Shown here in pieces: positions 11,220 through 21,948 of a DNA stretch of 64,000 nt (position 1 is the stretch's first letter; each line of letters opens with the position of its first letter). Under the pieces are notes generated by a model that searched no databases, was not told the DNA's origin, and saw only the letters and a program-made list of their open reading frames with translations. The stretch comes from Thelephora terrestris. Its lineage: Eukaryota > Basidiomycota > Agaricomycetes > Thelephorales > Thelephoraceae. The stretch spans positions 496,001-560,000 of the forward strand of contig WIUZ02000005.1 in NCBI GenBank assembly GCA_015956445.1. Direction: 5' to 3'. The translations under genes and the position numbers were made by a program.

Positions 11220-12590
11220 CATTTGTTCGCGAAATGCTGGACATACGCCCAGACCTTGGGAGTCGCGAACTATGGCGCAATAGCACCTTGTGACCCCTAA
11301 CGCTCAAGGGTTAGCATTACCTGTGCCCCTTTCCCGGTGGCTGAATGTGATGTTCTCGGTGGTTAGAACGGACGAACGTTCAGCGCGGACCGTGAGAAGG
11401 CTGGAAGGTCCCGATCGACCACCTACTAGCGCGCAGTTTACGCAGATCAATCAATAAGCACAGTGGTGACGCCGAGTGGCTCTCCTTGGCAAACAGGAGA
11501 GCTCCATTCGGCTACTAGGGAGGCGCCAGTGACCGAGATTTTTTGACGAAATCTCGGACGCCTCTTTGTTTCTTATTACTGGCTTTGGATATTTCGCCCT
11601 TCCTTCTACCATTGACGAGATCCTCTCGCTGGCGCGATACCTCTACATCCGGCACCAGTTCGGGGAAGACAATACCAACGGGGAGGCGCAGTAGGGTCCC
11701 GCGAACACGATCAGCTTGAAAATCGGTCTTAGAAGGCGCGTTGTGTCGTGTAAACCAGCAAAATCTATGTTGAAGACTCGCTGGGGGTCAAAGCAGGGTG
11801 CGGGGGACACATACGACAACACCCCGTCCGACCCCCAAACCGGGGACTCCAGTGGGAATCCGAAATTCTTCCATTTCTAAACGATAGGAGCTCGTGCCAA
11901 TAACATATAAACCTCTAAAGCGTTGACTTACAAGTGTTAGCTTGAGCCCCAGGCAACGGTAGGGTCCAGGCAGTTCCCAGGAGACTTGGCGCGTCGAAAA
12001 CTCCACGCTCCTCACCGGCCTTGTTCAAGAGCCGGATGTACATAACAAATGGTCACGAGTTCATGCAACTATTCGCGCTGGACTAGTAGGATACATTTTC
12101 CAGGTCTTCATGATGAACTTCATCCATTCACTGAGTGACCCCGTGACTTTCCACATTGCTGGGGAGAATGTGATCGATTTTAAATGCGCACGTGTTCAGG
12201 CCAAAACCAGCGGGCGCTCCCCATTATATAGAAGTTTTGACAATAGAGTAGCCAGGAAAAAGGGTGAGTGCATTACACCGGTAAAGCGCTGGGGCCAGGG
12301 ACCAGAACCGCTGACTAAAACCACACCGACAGCGGAGGGGAAGTTCTGCATCAAATCCTGCGCAGTCATGAGGGTTCTACGTACGTAGAACATGACGTCG
12401 TGGTAGACAGCCCGCGCATCCATCGGCCAATTGTGATCCAGCTTGACCTGAACCGGATTGCCGTGCATTTTCGAAGGGGTTTTGGATGCCCCGGATGAAT
12501 ACTGGAGGGAAAGCCGGCTAAGAGTGACAAAGTAGGGCCGGTTGACCAATGGCAAAGCCCGAAATTAATTGACCACTGGACCCGAGGGAG
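11220..12590 (-). repeat. Module Y, left-arm copy 2
   Basis: Direct repeat of 5.26-6.56 kb, with the S segment at about 11.69-11.86 kb and the ...CAATAGAGTAGCC... block at 12.24 kb. No conserved ORF. Confidence 0.55.
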
Positions 12591-12599
12591 TTCACAGTG

Positions 12600-12840
12600 A
12601 GACAAACCTGAGCGGCCTCTAAATGGTGGGTGGAACTCGCGCGCCATCCGATCGTCGGGAGAGGATTCCGGACCCACGCGGTCGGACTCGGATGAGGGTT
12701 ATGGGCGGAGGACCCCTATGAAGGTACTCTGCGTTGGGCGAACCGCTAGCGGAATGCGCGGGTGAATGGCTCTCGGTGGTAAATTGTGCGAGTTTGCGCC
12801 TGAACGACGACAGCCAAGGCCGGGATGAAGAACGGACTCA
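12600..12840 (-). pseudogene. Short relic of the secreted-protein gene family
   Basis: On the minus strand RKLAQFTTESHSPAHSASG and YLHRGPPPITLIRVRPR correspond to the AQLTAKR...LRRGLPLKSPILRR segment of the 15.6 kb gene. Only this N-terminal part survives. Confidence 0.4.
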
Positions 12841-13194
12841 TGCTACTAGTTAGAAGAGTAAGACTGGGACAGATCAAAATGCTCAAAAAAACGAGGACCT
12901 TGTGTCTTTCCTTGGTGTATCCCCCTTGGACAGTGGATCTGTAGATGGGCGTGCTACCCTGCCACACAGGGGGAATAACTGAAAGGTTCAAGACACCAAA
13001 ATACTGCATTCGTGACGGCTGACCAGGATCCTGGCGAGCAGAGCGATCGAGGCTAGACTTGCGGTGGAACGCCTTGTAAAGCCGTTCATCAAATTGGCAC
13101 GAATATCAATTGATCTTTCAGCCCAGTGATGCACAAAACCGAAGACGTGGACTTGCACATCGGCGTTTGCGATTCGAACGAGCTCCAGTCAGGA

Positions 13195-13435
13195 GAGGCC
13201 CCTGAAGCGACTATCTGGATTTAGCCGTGTCGGGTGAGTATCGTCGACAGTGGTGGCAATCAAGCTATTTGCCAACGAGAAGAGTTTGAGCCACCGTGGT
13301 GAGCAAGGCCCGTATCTAGCGTTACTAAAACACACCATCGGGTTCCTGTCTCAGTCAGATCAGGACGCAAAAAGACCGAGTCAATTTAATGACTCAGGGA
13401 TCTCGAACCTGTCATTTTCTAGGTCTGAATGAGAC
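13195..13435 (-). pseudogene. WLGNHH-family relic J, internally deleted
   Basis: The leader, an ATG with a drifted exon 1 and the two introns flanking the micro-exon are recognisable. The sequence then jumps from the start of exon 3 (GTTGGCAAAT in place of the TGGCTCGGTAAC stretch) directly to the terminal intron. Most of exons 3 and 4 is missing. The TATA box position reads CGTATGCTG, so the promoter is lost too. Confidence 0.6.
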
Positions 13436-14903
13436 TTGTGGCTTAGGACGGAGTAGGATCTTGGTCGTTCAGAACGATGGCAAACATCCTCCAACGTCTG
13501 ATCCTCTCGTATGCTGAAGATTTCGACGCCACTGGCAAGCCATCTTCATGTTTGCCAAAAGTTTGACATACATCTGGATTTTCAAGTTGCAAATCATGGC
13601 GTATTAGCATCTTGTGACCTCTCGTGGCCTGCGCATCCAGTGCCCTCTTTTGACGACTGAATGTGATGTTCCCAGGGCTCAGTCGGAACGAACAACCCGC
13701 TAGTAGACGTTTTAGAGCGAGCCGTGAGCCGGTTGGAGGATTAACAACGCATGACTTACGCAGATCCGAGTACGGTGCAATGAAAGGATAATCATAAAGC
13801 TCTGTACCAAACTGCTAGTCCGGTGCGAACGATTCCGCGGGCCTATAACCACTCATTATGTACGCGCGGCTCCCGAGCGCCCCGACCCATCGGGGCTACT
13901 GGTCAAGGCGCGCGAGCAAATGTAACACATATGAGGTGAGCACGAGTGGCCGAATTCAATCGAGGATTGTGGTGGAAGAGCGGTAGAAAAGTTTGGGACA
14001 GAGAGCGCCAGATAAAAATAGAAAAATAGCGAAAGGAGTTCCCGATTCTACTCTATGCATTCGAAAGGGTTCTGCGTAGACTATAACGCCGTTGCTGACA
14101 ACCCAACATTTGATTGCACTAGTTGTGGCTTTCGGAGGAAAACTATAGGTTGTTTCAAATCGTATTGCAGCGCATCTTTCTTCACAATGACGGTTAAATA
14201 GGTAAGGAATGTTTGTGAAACAACAAAGCGAACTCTTTGGGTATGTCGGACAACATTTTGAACGCCCCGGGTATAGACCAGAGTGAAAACCGGGCAAGGG
14301 CGATAAGGGTGATGGTACAACTGGTTGATCGATGGCAAAGATCGATGGTAATCAGTCTCTCTCCATGGACCCGGAGGAGCTCATGTCGAGACGAATTTCA
14401 GCGTCTGGGAAAGGAATCAGCGAATGCATCACGCAATGTAAAGCCCAGACTTACAATAACTGTTGGGGTAGATTTGTGTGCGGCCCCAAAGGCGTCTACA
14501 TCACCAGAGACGTAGATCGCGTCATCACTCTGAGTGAATGGTTGTACCGTAGGTAGAGCTGGGATTACAATCATTAGAACGACCTCGGGTTCGCAAGACG
14601 GCTGAAAACGTACATCCGTCAGGGTTAACCCAACGCGGGGACAGAGTCCCATGAACGGCATCGAAGGTCCACTGTACGCGAGAGGGTTAGAAAATGGGGC
14701 ATGGCGTGCATTAGTCATTGAACGCACGATAGCGGTCTCCGCGGTCATCATAGTTTCGTAAACAGATGAATATGAACTGTTGATTTTCGAAGGGGTGGAA
14801 CCGGGGGTAGTGCCAGCTAGGGTTCAAAAGTTCAGCGAATCGCCTTCGAAAGCGGAGGAGAGCGATCGTACGTTTTGCGACACCCGCGAGGACTGCGAAC
14901 CTA
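13436..14903. other. Repeat-derived spacer, no gene seen
   Basis: Upstream flank of relic J, then a block shared with 7.85-8.2 kb, an X-like piece near 14.3 kb (GGTTGATCGATGGCAAAG) and the sequence that also follows the truncated secreted gene at 9.2-9.6 kb. No conserved reading frame. Confidence 0.4.
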
Positions 14904-15603
14904 TCAAACGGTGGCGTCAGTCCAAGCGATATGGGAAATGCACCCTGTGACATACTGAGATGATCCTGAGGACAACACTGCATCTGTGTCCGTATTACCT
15001 TGAACAAGGCCCAACAGACCGAAGCCTGTGTCCGAATTCTAGAAGTTAGGGTGAGAAAAGATTCGCCACTGAAGCTAATCCAGAACAAACCTTCATGACA
15101 AGATTGAGGTTGGTACCGGAGCCCGTCTTATCAGTTTTGAAAGCCACTTTAAGAGCAGAGTCGGTGCCAGGTTGGTAGCGGAGCTGGGCTCTCTTCATCG
15201 AACTATCGGAAATATAGCCAAGAACGGCGCCGCTCGCCGCGTTGATAACCTGGATGATCCCATGGTGACTGATCGTGTTGGGGTCGGGGGCAGGCCTACC
15301 CGAAGGGTCTGCGCGGCTGACGGGGGTACCTGGAACAGCCAGATACTCTTTAGAAAAAGTCGGCGTGGTGTACCGTGCCCACGCAAACTCACCACGTCGC
15401 AGAATCGGACTCTTGAGCGGGAGGCCTCTACGAAGCCGCTCCGAATTGGTCAAATCGCGAGCGTCATGCGCGAGGAAGTCGCGCTTGGCGGTCAATTGAG
15501 CGAGATCGCACCCGATCTCGGACCCACAGTTGCCTGGGAGAGCAGCACCCGCGACGGCAGTGACGACCGCAGCCAGGGCTGAGATGATGGAAAGGACCCT
15601 CAT
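14904..15603 (-). CDS. Secreted GYIS-type protein, 3'-truncated
   Basis: 215 residues in two exons, 15603-15091 and 15038-14904, with a 52-nt intron and exact phase. The N-terminus is a classical signal peptide (MRVLSIISALAAVVTAVAG), so the product should enter the secretory pathway. Conserved-looking blocks are SGAVLGYIS, SGTNLNL, GFGLLGLVQG and SSQY. From memory, similar secreted proteins of unknown function are numerous in Agaricomycetes and continue well past the SSQY block. Here the frame ends at ATV-stop, close to where the sequence changes to a block shared with 9.5, 40.7 and 44.7 kb. The gene has probably lost its C-terminal part through a rearrangement. It is the best-preserved member in the window and could still be expressed. 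Confidence 0.65.
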
Positions 15604-15729
15604 AGTTGGCGGTTGACTAGGAAGGTGGGGGGCTCAAGGGAAGGTGGTTGAGGGCAGCGTGATGATAAAAGAGAGTGGGAGAAGCGATGGAGACCGCTGT
15701 GAAGAGGGGGACCACACAGGGCGTCGTAG

Positions 15730-15736
15730 CTTTATA
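15730..15736 (-). promoter_or_regulatory. TATA box of the secreted-protein gene
   Basis: TATAAAG on the minus strand about 130 bases upstream of the ATG. A CACGTG E-box lies further upstream at 16015-16020. Confidence 0.45.
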
Positions 15737-16912
15737 CCAGACGAGTTCGGCCACTCGTCGTGAGCCCGACTGGGGATCAAGGTCTGTACATTTTAAAGTA
15801 GAAGCCAACCACGTCGGCCGCTCCGCGTTGCCATCGACCCACCTGCTTCATCTTAGTGATCCATCTACTCCCGTTTCCTTGTCTTTTATCAATACAAAAC
15901 CCGCACCCACGTACCATATGGCGAACCCGCGCATCACGCACTAAAGCCGCTGGATAGACGATTTCAGCAGGGGCAAACGAGCTTGAGCGCTCGTGGATTC
16001 GTTGAGTGAACTTCCACGTGATCGCGGGCCCTTGTTGCGTTTTAACCTTATCAACTTTGTTGAGTGATAGACGATGACGGAGGTGAATGAGGAAACCACA
16101 GACCCGCAGTCTGGCGGGAAAAGGCACCGAGTGGTTTCACCGAGTGACCGTTCCCCGCAAGGGATTCGGTGAGCGACGACACCAGTTCACATCCATTCCT
16201 GACGAACACGAGGAACATCCGTCGCTCTCCCTAGGAAGGGGTTTTTTCTGTATTGATGTTCCCCGGGCCCCGAATCCCCATAGCATCGGCTTGTCTTTGC
16301 CGTCGTTGCTTCATCCACTGGCACGGTCTCTAAGTCGTCTCCCAGTGCGCTTCCTCGTCTTGTTGTCACGGCGCCCAACCCCTGCCAGCGCTGTTCCGAA
16401 AGACCATGATTTAAATCCCCAAGTTCATTTCACGAAACCTCAATTTATTCAGCGGTGGGAGATCTTCTCTCTTGGCACCCTCGTTGCGACCTGCCACCCT
16501 CAGTGAGAATCATGTGGGAGGGGGTCAATACAGTTGAGTAAAACTGACGCACTTGTCCCATACAACTCTCAACTTCAAATGAAACAATGAGATCGCCCTT
16601 TGTCAATTGGACTCCACCGGTCGACTTGAAACCCTCATTTGCGCGGTGCGAAACAACGCGTTTTGGGTGAACATCAGACATCCCCGAACGTCCAGAAAGC
16701 GACGAGAGGCCAGCGCGCGCCGCTCGCCGTAATAAATTCAATCGCAAGCGATAAGTGACACCGCAGATGAATAAATAACTAGAGCCCAACACGGGATACA
16801 TAACTTACGTTGCAGCATAAGTAAATTTTCACAGCTCCACCGCCAGAGGCTGCAATGCCGAACAGGACCACGCAGGCGCACTGCGTCGTCGGCAGAGGAA
16901 CCTCTTCGTGAT
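15737..16912. other. Intergenic, nothing recognised
   Basis: Holds the upstream region of the secreted gene and the 3' flank of the acyl-CoA synthetase-like gene. Several ORFs of 100-140 codons lie on both strands but show no motifs, repeats or splice partners that would support a gene. Confidence 0.4.
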
Positions 16913-19641
16913 TACTTTGGTCCCCGTTCCCTGGCTTTGATGACCTTCAGTCGAAGCGATTCCCGGTCCACTTTCCCATCGGCGGTAATAGGGAATGATC
17001 TTTCGATATGGACACCTCCACCTATCCACTTGTAGCTTGGCTTGTTGTCCGCTACGAGCTGAGGGAGTGAGGGAAGATGTCAGCATTCCGTGACACGGGG
17101 CTGCCAAGCAGTTGCGGATCTTGCCTTTAAAATGGAAATGGAGATCCTTTGCGCCTCCTTATCGTCCTTCACCAAGCGCTCCTTTGCCTCGTCCCCGAGA
17201 ACGACTAAAGCAACGGGTACCTCCCCACTGTAAGGGTCTGGGACTCCCAGCACGCAGACTTCGTCCACATCCGGGTGATTCCGAATCAAGACCTCCAATT
17301 CGTCTTCAGAGACCTGGAAACCACGGACTTGAAACACAGACTAAACGATTAAATTAAACAAGCGCCATAAGTCCCCACGCTTTTTTCCGGGGTCCCTTGA
17401 GAGTGGCCGCACCTTCTGCCGAGCTACCAAGTACAAGTCGCCGTCCTCGTTGACGGTGACTTTGTCGCCCGTCCGTACCCATCTAAGAGAATTCCGAGTT
17501 AGCCTTGATTGTAGGACAGGAGAACCGGGAACACGTGTTACCCATCATCAAGAAACACCTGACGAGTACTAGAAGGTGATTTTCCACGTCAATTGAGAGA
17601 CCTAGACACAGCAGAAAGGCCGCGCAACACTCACGCCTGCTTATTATCTAGGTACCCGATCGCCCGGCCCGGCCCGGAAACCAAGAGTTCCCCTGCTTCT
17701 CCAGGCTCCGCAGGCTTCCCATCAGCGGCAATGATCCTATAGTTTATTCCCGGCAGGAACCTCCCGACGCTTGTCGATTTTGGCATCCCCTGTTGGGATG
17801 CCGGGGTTATCGCCACCGCCGTAGACATCTCCAATAGCCCTGAACGCGATGGTAAGTCAGATTGATTGCCCCTGTCATTCAGAGATGTCCCATGACTTGC
17901 CATAGGCCTGACCGAGGGTACAATTGGGGAACACCGTCACGAGATCGCCGAAAAGTTCCATGGGAAATGGCTGTGCTTCGACGAGACAGTATTTTACATG
18001 CTTCATGTCATACTTTTTGGCTAGTGGGTTCTAGGGAATTCAAAGGCAGTCACCAGACTGTGGGGTGATCGATCACAGGGCGGAAAGGGGACGAACCTTG
18101 CTTACGAGAACCACCTGAGAATGGACGAGGCTAGGTACCCATTCAGTTGGAATTGATGCTCTCCTTTCCATCACATTATGTAGAGTCGGGGCAAAGAACT
18201 TACAAAAGATGCGTGATCTGATACTTGACGATAGTTTGGAATAACGAACGAAAGTCGAATTTCTGGACAACTACAGTGGCAAGCTTTAAAAGTCTCGCGT
18301 GAGGCTGTGTTATACCTAAGGCGGCGCGTTGGAAGGCTTACCCCACGATACATAGAGAATAAGATCTATCAGAGCTCTATTAGTGGAACGGAACTCCGAA
18401 GACGAAAACTAGGGTGGCTTACATTGGAAAGCCCGTACACGTCTTGTAGCGGGCGCGATGATCAGCCCTTTGTATCTCACAGGTGAAGGCAATAACGTAC
18501 AGGCTAACGGAAGCACTAGACGGTATGATCAGAACAAGGCTGTGTGGCCTCACGTGGAACGTACTCACCGCCAATCGATACCTCACCAGGGGAAAAGTCT
18601 CCAGATGGGGATGCATTGAAGTGAGTCGATTTTTGAATTATGTTGGCGATTATAGAAGAGTGGCTGAGTGAAAGGATCTTTGGAGACGTGGCGTGAGTTT
18701 GAGGCGTGCAGAGACTACGCCTTGACAGCAACGTTCGTACCTTTGGCATGCCTGAAAGACCGTGTGAGATAACGTAAAAGGCAGGCTTTAACACCGCGGA
18801 TCCATCGGCTAGCTTCCGCTCAATGAAATGTTCGTGGCTGTCTTCGAAATCGGAAACCAAGTCTTGTAGGACAGGATACGGAAGATTGCCGTCAGAAGAC
18901 TTGGGCGTATCCAAGAGCAAAATACGATGAGGTGGTATCCCTGCCGCTTCCGCAACTCCTGAAATCTTGTCGAGAAAGTCTGGATGCACAACGATGAGAT
19001 CCGCATCCGTGTCTCTCAGGTTTTCTACTAGTTCTGGAATTGTGGAGAATGCAGGATCAGCGGAGCTAAAACGGGCTTGTCAGTACCTTGGATTAACAGA
19101 GTGGCTAAGACTAGCAGCTAGACGTCTTAGTATAGACGGACAAGATGATGCCTCCGAGGCGCAATGCAGCCCACATCGCAACGATTGAATTGATGTGATT
19201 CGGGCCGATCAGGGCGACTTGAAAGGAGAGACCGTCAGACAGCGTTAGATCTCGAGCACAGCTGACATGGAGTCAAAGAACCCACCCACGTCCCTTTCAC
19301 CTATAATTCAGTCCAAGTTAGCCCCCCTGATCAACCACATAGAGCAGAAGGAGCGCGAGAATAGAAACGGGTCAACTTACCCGTGTTCCACTTCAAGTGA
19401 ATCGCGTTAGCCAGCCTCGTTGACTGAGACCCGAGCTGATTGACGGCCGTCAATAAAGTAGGCGACTCTACAGAGATGCGCTCACATCCGCGAAAGAAAG
19501 GGTCTTGCCGGATTGCTCGTCTATAAGGCACGGGGAGTCGTTTGGAAAGGAGGGTCGTGAGACATGAGAGCCATTGAAGAACTGGGGAATTGTGAGATTA
19601 TCGGGAATATCCAGAAGGCCTGCTCCGATATACGTGGACAT
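16913..19641 (-). CDS. ANL-superfamily acyl-CoA synthetase / 4-coumarate-CoA ligase-like protein
   Basis: AMP-forming ligases of this family activate carboxylic acids as acyl-adenylates and then thioesters. Reading by homology with 4CL-like enzymes gives a continuous protein over more than ten short introns. Landmarks: TIPQFF near the N-terminus, SFADLGSQSTRLANAI, IGPNHINSIVAMWAALRLGG, ADLIVVHPDF, the A3 position SHGLSGMPK, VVVQKFDFRSLFQ, KKYDMKHVKYC, GQAYGLLEMSTAV, GELLVSGPG, DGWVRTGDK, VRGFQVS, HPDVDEVCVLGVPD, and ADGKVDR with the C-terminal lysine. A 27-nt micro-exon (17568-17542) supplies TRQVFLDDG. Two introns appear to use GC donors (17900-17840 and 17124-17059). The A3 loop lacks the usual SSGTTGxPK, and the YGMTE position reads YGLLE, so activity is doubtful even though the frame is open. 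ATG at 19692 is an alternative start. Confidence 0.7.
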
Positions 19642-19819
19642 GGTGGTGACGAGGGAACCCGAGGCGGTTTGGGCCAACCTGAGGCTGTTCAATGATTTCG
19701 CATCTGGCAGCTGGCATCAGATGAGTGATTTTGCGTGGGAAAATGTTTACCAGCGGAATTTCGGGCGGTTTTTTTGTAGTCGTAGATTCGACCTGATCAC
19801 TATTTGCACGGGCTCCTGT

Positions 19820-20000
19820 TCAGGCCACGGACGAGGCGTCTGTTTGGGGGAGGCGAAGGCGCAGCAGGGTCTACGATCTCCGTAAAATCAAGCATAGAAG
19901 ACGCGTTGTGACGTGTAAACCAGGGGTCTAAGGGTTCCCCTTTCAGCGAGGATACTCGGCGTCTTTGAAACTTCGAACGCCACGGAAAGTTGATCAGATA
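19820..20000 (+). repeat. S repeat upstream of metallothionein 1
   Basis: The stretch GGCGAAGGCGCAGCAGGGT ... AGAAGACGCGTTGTGACGTG matches, in the same order, the S segment of module Y at 11.69-11.76 kb (GAGGCGCAGTAGGGTCCCGC ... AGAAGGCGCGTTGTGTCGTG). A second copy precedes metallothionein 2. It lies 200-380 bp upstream of the gene. Confidence 0.5.
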
Positions 20001-20200
20001 GATATCTTTTTAAATCCTTCGTGGGTTCCGCCACTGCAAGGCGGCTTATTTAAACGTGTGTCCTGATCGGTCCATCAAACAAACGACTCAACACCTGGGC
20101 AGCCCGCTCGGGGATCGCCATAAGTAAAAGCACTTCAGAGACCTCCCAATCTCTTCACAATTCCTTACACACCTCCTCGCGTCTCCTTTCTCCCCTAATA

Positions 20201-20422
20201 ATGGTGTGCACCTCTCGTGCTCCATGCGGTTATTTTGACCGAGATTCTGATCATCCTCTCTGTTATTTGCAATCATCATCTGTCATCCTCGTCAACGCCC
20301 ACTGCGGTGGCACTACCTGCAATTGCTCAAGCAGGTGTGTTGCTTGACCATGTCGCCGTAATTGATGTGTGCTGATACCACTCAACAGCTGCCAATGCGA
20401 TACCAATTGTTGCATGTGCTAA
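20201..20422 (+). CDS. Metallothionein 1, intron-1 acceptor lost
   Basis: Cysteine-rich 55-residue reading in two exons, 20201-20334 and 20389-20422, ending CQCDTNCCMC. By alignment with metallothionein 2, the first intron should begin right after ATG and end at CAG just before the CAA codon, but here that acceptor reads TTG. The retained 66 nt happen to be in frame, stop-free and encode three more cysteines (positions 3, 9 and 21). The TATA box present in copies 2 and 3 is also disrupted (CCATAAGTAAAAGC). It is either a decaying gene or one converted to an intron-retained form. Metallothioneins bind Cu, Zn or Cd ions through thiolates in the cytosol. Confidence 0.5.
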
Positions 20423-20789
20423 ATGCGCATCTGCCGCATCATCAACCATCAGTCGTGTAACAAATTCTTTGCTCTGTCTGTAACAAATAAAAAAGCCTCT
20501 GATTTGCAAGAAACTCACATTGCACAAACGATCGGAGAGAGGAAATCAAAGTCAGTCAGCTCACCGACGGTCCGACTCCTGTTGCGCATTCGATTACATT
20601 GTCTCGTCGACGACGATGCTGAATAGATGATGACGATTCTGTGGTCAGGTTGGAGCTGCGTGTTCGGGAAATATATAGAGTCGAACGGGATATTGAGCAG
20701 CGTGCTGCGATGGGTCCAACTTCGCACCCAGCGTTCGGCTACGGGTGACGGTGTTGGGGGCTGGAGCGGATATTTCAATATCTGAAGGT

Positions 20790-21225
20790 TCGATCAAGTC
20801 CCCCGGTTGCCTCCCAGGCAAATGAATGGAGATATTAGCCTCAAGCCCAAAGTGATCGAAGAACGAGTAGGATTTTCCAGGGACGTGCTCCGCACAGTAA
20901 ATAAGATATCACACTGTGTTGATTCGAAAACGGGGGTCTTGAACGAACGGTGCGCATGTACTGGTCGAAAGAGCTTGGCCAACTCCCATAGATCAACGAG
21001 CTTGCCATGTGCCCTCAGGTATTCGGGCCCGGCCTCTCCGGGCCTCCTGCGAATAACTTGTGGGGGTTATATTAATTTGTCCAGCAGGCGAGGCTGAGGC
21101 TGACACGCCACATACATGCGAGTCGAAGACCTGTAGTTGGCCAAGGACGAGATGCGCCAGTAGTACGCTGACCGCGGCTTTGCCAACGATGCAATCGCTC
21201 CCCAGAAGGCCTAGAGGTGACCCAG
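20790..21225 (-). pseudogene. Rearranged ISC1 fragment
   Basis: Two blocks of the ISC1-like gene are joined here. 20.79-20.96 kb matches the C-terminal part (ESTQCDILFTV and the LPGG region, gene 25.85-26.01 kb), and 20.97-21.22 kb matches an inner part (VGKAAVSVLLAH, GQLQVFDSHV, the intron and EYLRAH, gene 26.37-26.6 kb). About 350 bp between them, holding the GDFNS catalytic block, are missing. Frames are broken. Confidence 0.75.
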
Positions 21226-21460
21226 CCACGGACGAGGCGCCGGTTTGCGTGAGAGGTAACCCGCGGCGAAGGCGTAGCAGGGTTCGCGAGCCCGATCTCC
21301 GTAGAATCGAACGAAGGAGGCATACAGTAACACCCCCAAACCGAGGTTCCCCTGCCTGTGGGGAGCTGAACCAAAAGAGGTGAACTTTGTGCTGGCAGAG
21401 GGTGCCCCTTTCAGCTAGGATATTCGGCGTCTTTAAAACTTGCAATGAAACGCCACGGAA
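21226..21460 (+). repeat. S repeat upstream of metallothionein 2
   Basis: Contains GGCGAAGGCGTAGCAGGGTT, CCCCCAAACCGAGGTTCCC and TTTCAGCTAGGATATTCGGC. Each is recognisable in module X at 2.53-2.82 kb, where the corresponding blocks are CCCCCAAACCGAGGATCCC and TTTCAGCCAGGATATCCGGG. It starts exactly where the ISC1 fragment ends. Confidence 0.55.
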
Positions 21461-21642
21461 AGTTGATCATGTGGATGATCACTGATTCAGCACCACTTTG
21501 ATAGAGGTCCAAGTCTGGTTACATCGATATCCTTCGTGCGTGGGTTCCGCCCGGTTCCGCCACAAGGGAGTCACGCGGCTGAATGGTGTGTCCTGATTGG
21601 TCCATCAAACGACCTAAACATCCGCGCCGGTGGGAATCGCCC

Positions 21643-21650
21643 TATAAAAA
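21643..21650 (+). promoter_or_regulatory. TATA box of metallothionein 2
   Basis: TATAAAAA, 71 bases upstream of the ATG. Confidence 0.6.
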
Positions 21651-21720
21651 CGCTTCAGAGACCTCTCGATCTCTTCACAATTCCTTACACATCTCCCCAC
21701 GTTTCCTTTCTCACCTAACA

Positions 21721-21948
21721 ATGGTATGCGCCTCTTGTGTTCCCTGCATGTCGTTTGGCCGGGATCCTGATCATTCTTCGTCTTATCAGCAACAATCATC
21801 TGTCGTCCTCGTCGATGCCCATGGAGCCTGCGGCAACAATAGCTGCGCTTGCGGATCCAAGTATGTTGCTCGACCTCGTCGTCGTGATTGGCGTGTGCTG
21901 ATACCACGTAACAGCTGCCAATGCAAGCCCGGTGAATGCAAGTGCTAA
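21721..21948 (+). CDS. Metallothionein 2
   Basis: Small cytosolic metal-binding protein for Cu/Zn/Cd buffering. The coding exons are the ATG alone (21721-21723), 21790-21860 and 21915-21948, giving 35 residues with CGNNSCACGSN and the C-terminal motif CQCKPGECKC, which is typical of fungal metallothioneins. Intron 1 (66 nt) begins GTATGC directly after the start codon. Because 66 is divisible by three and the intron is stop-free, retention would add a 22-residue segment containing CASCVPC. The frame, splice signals and TATA box are intact. It lies in tandem with copies 1 and 3 on the same strand. Confidence 0.82.
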   Translation: MVCASCVPCMSFGRDPDHSSSYQQQSSVVLVDAHGACGNNSCACGSKYVARPRRRDWRVLIPRNSCQCKPGECKC

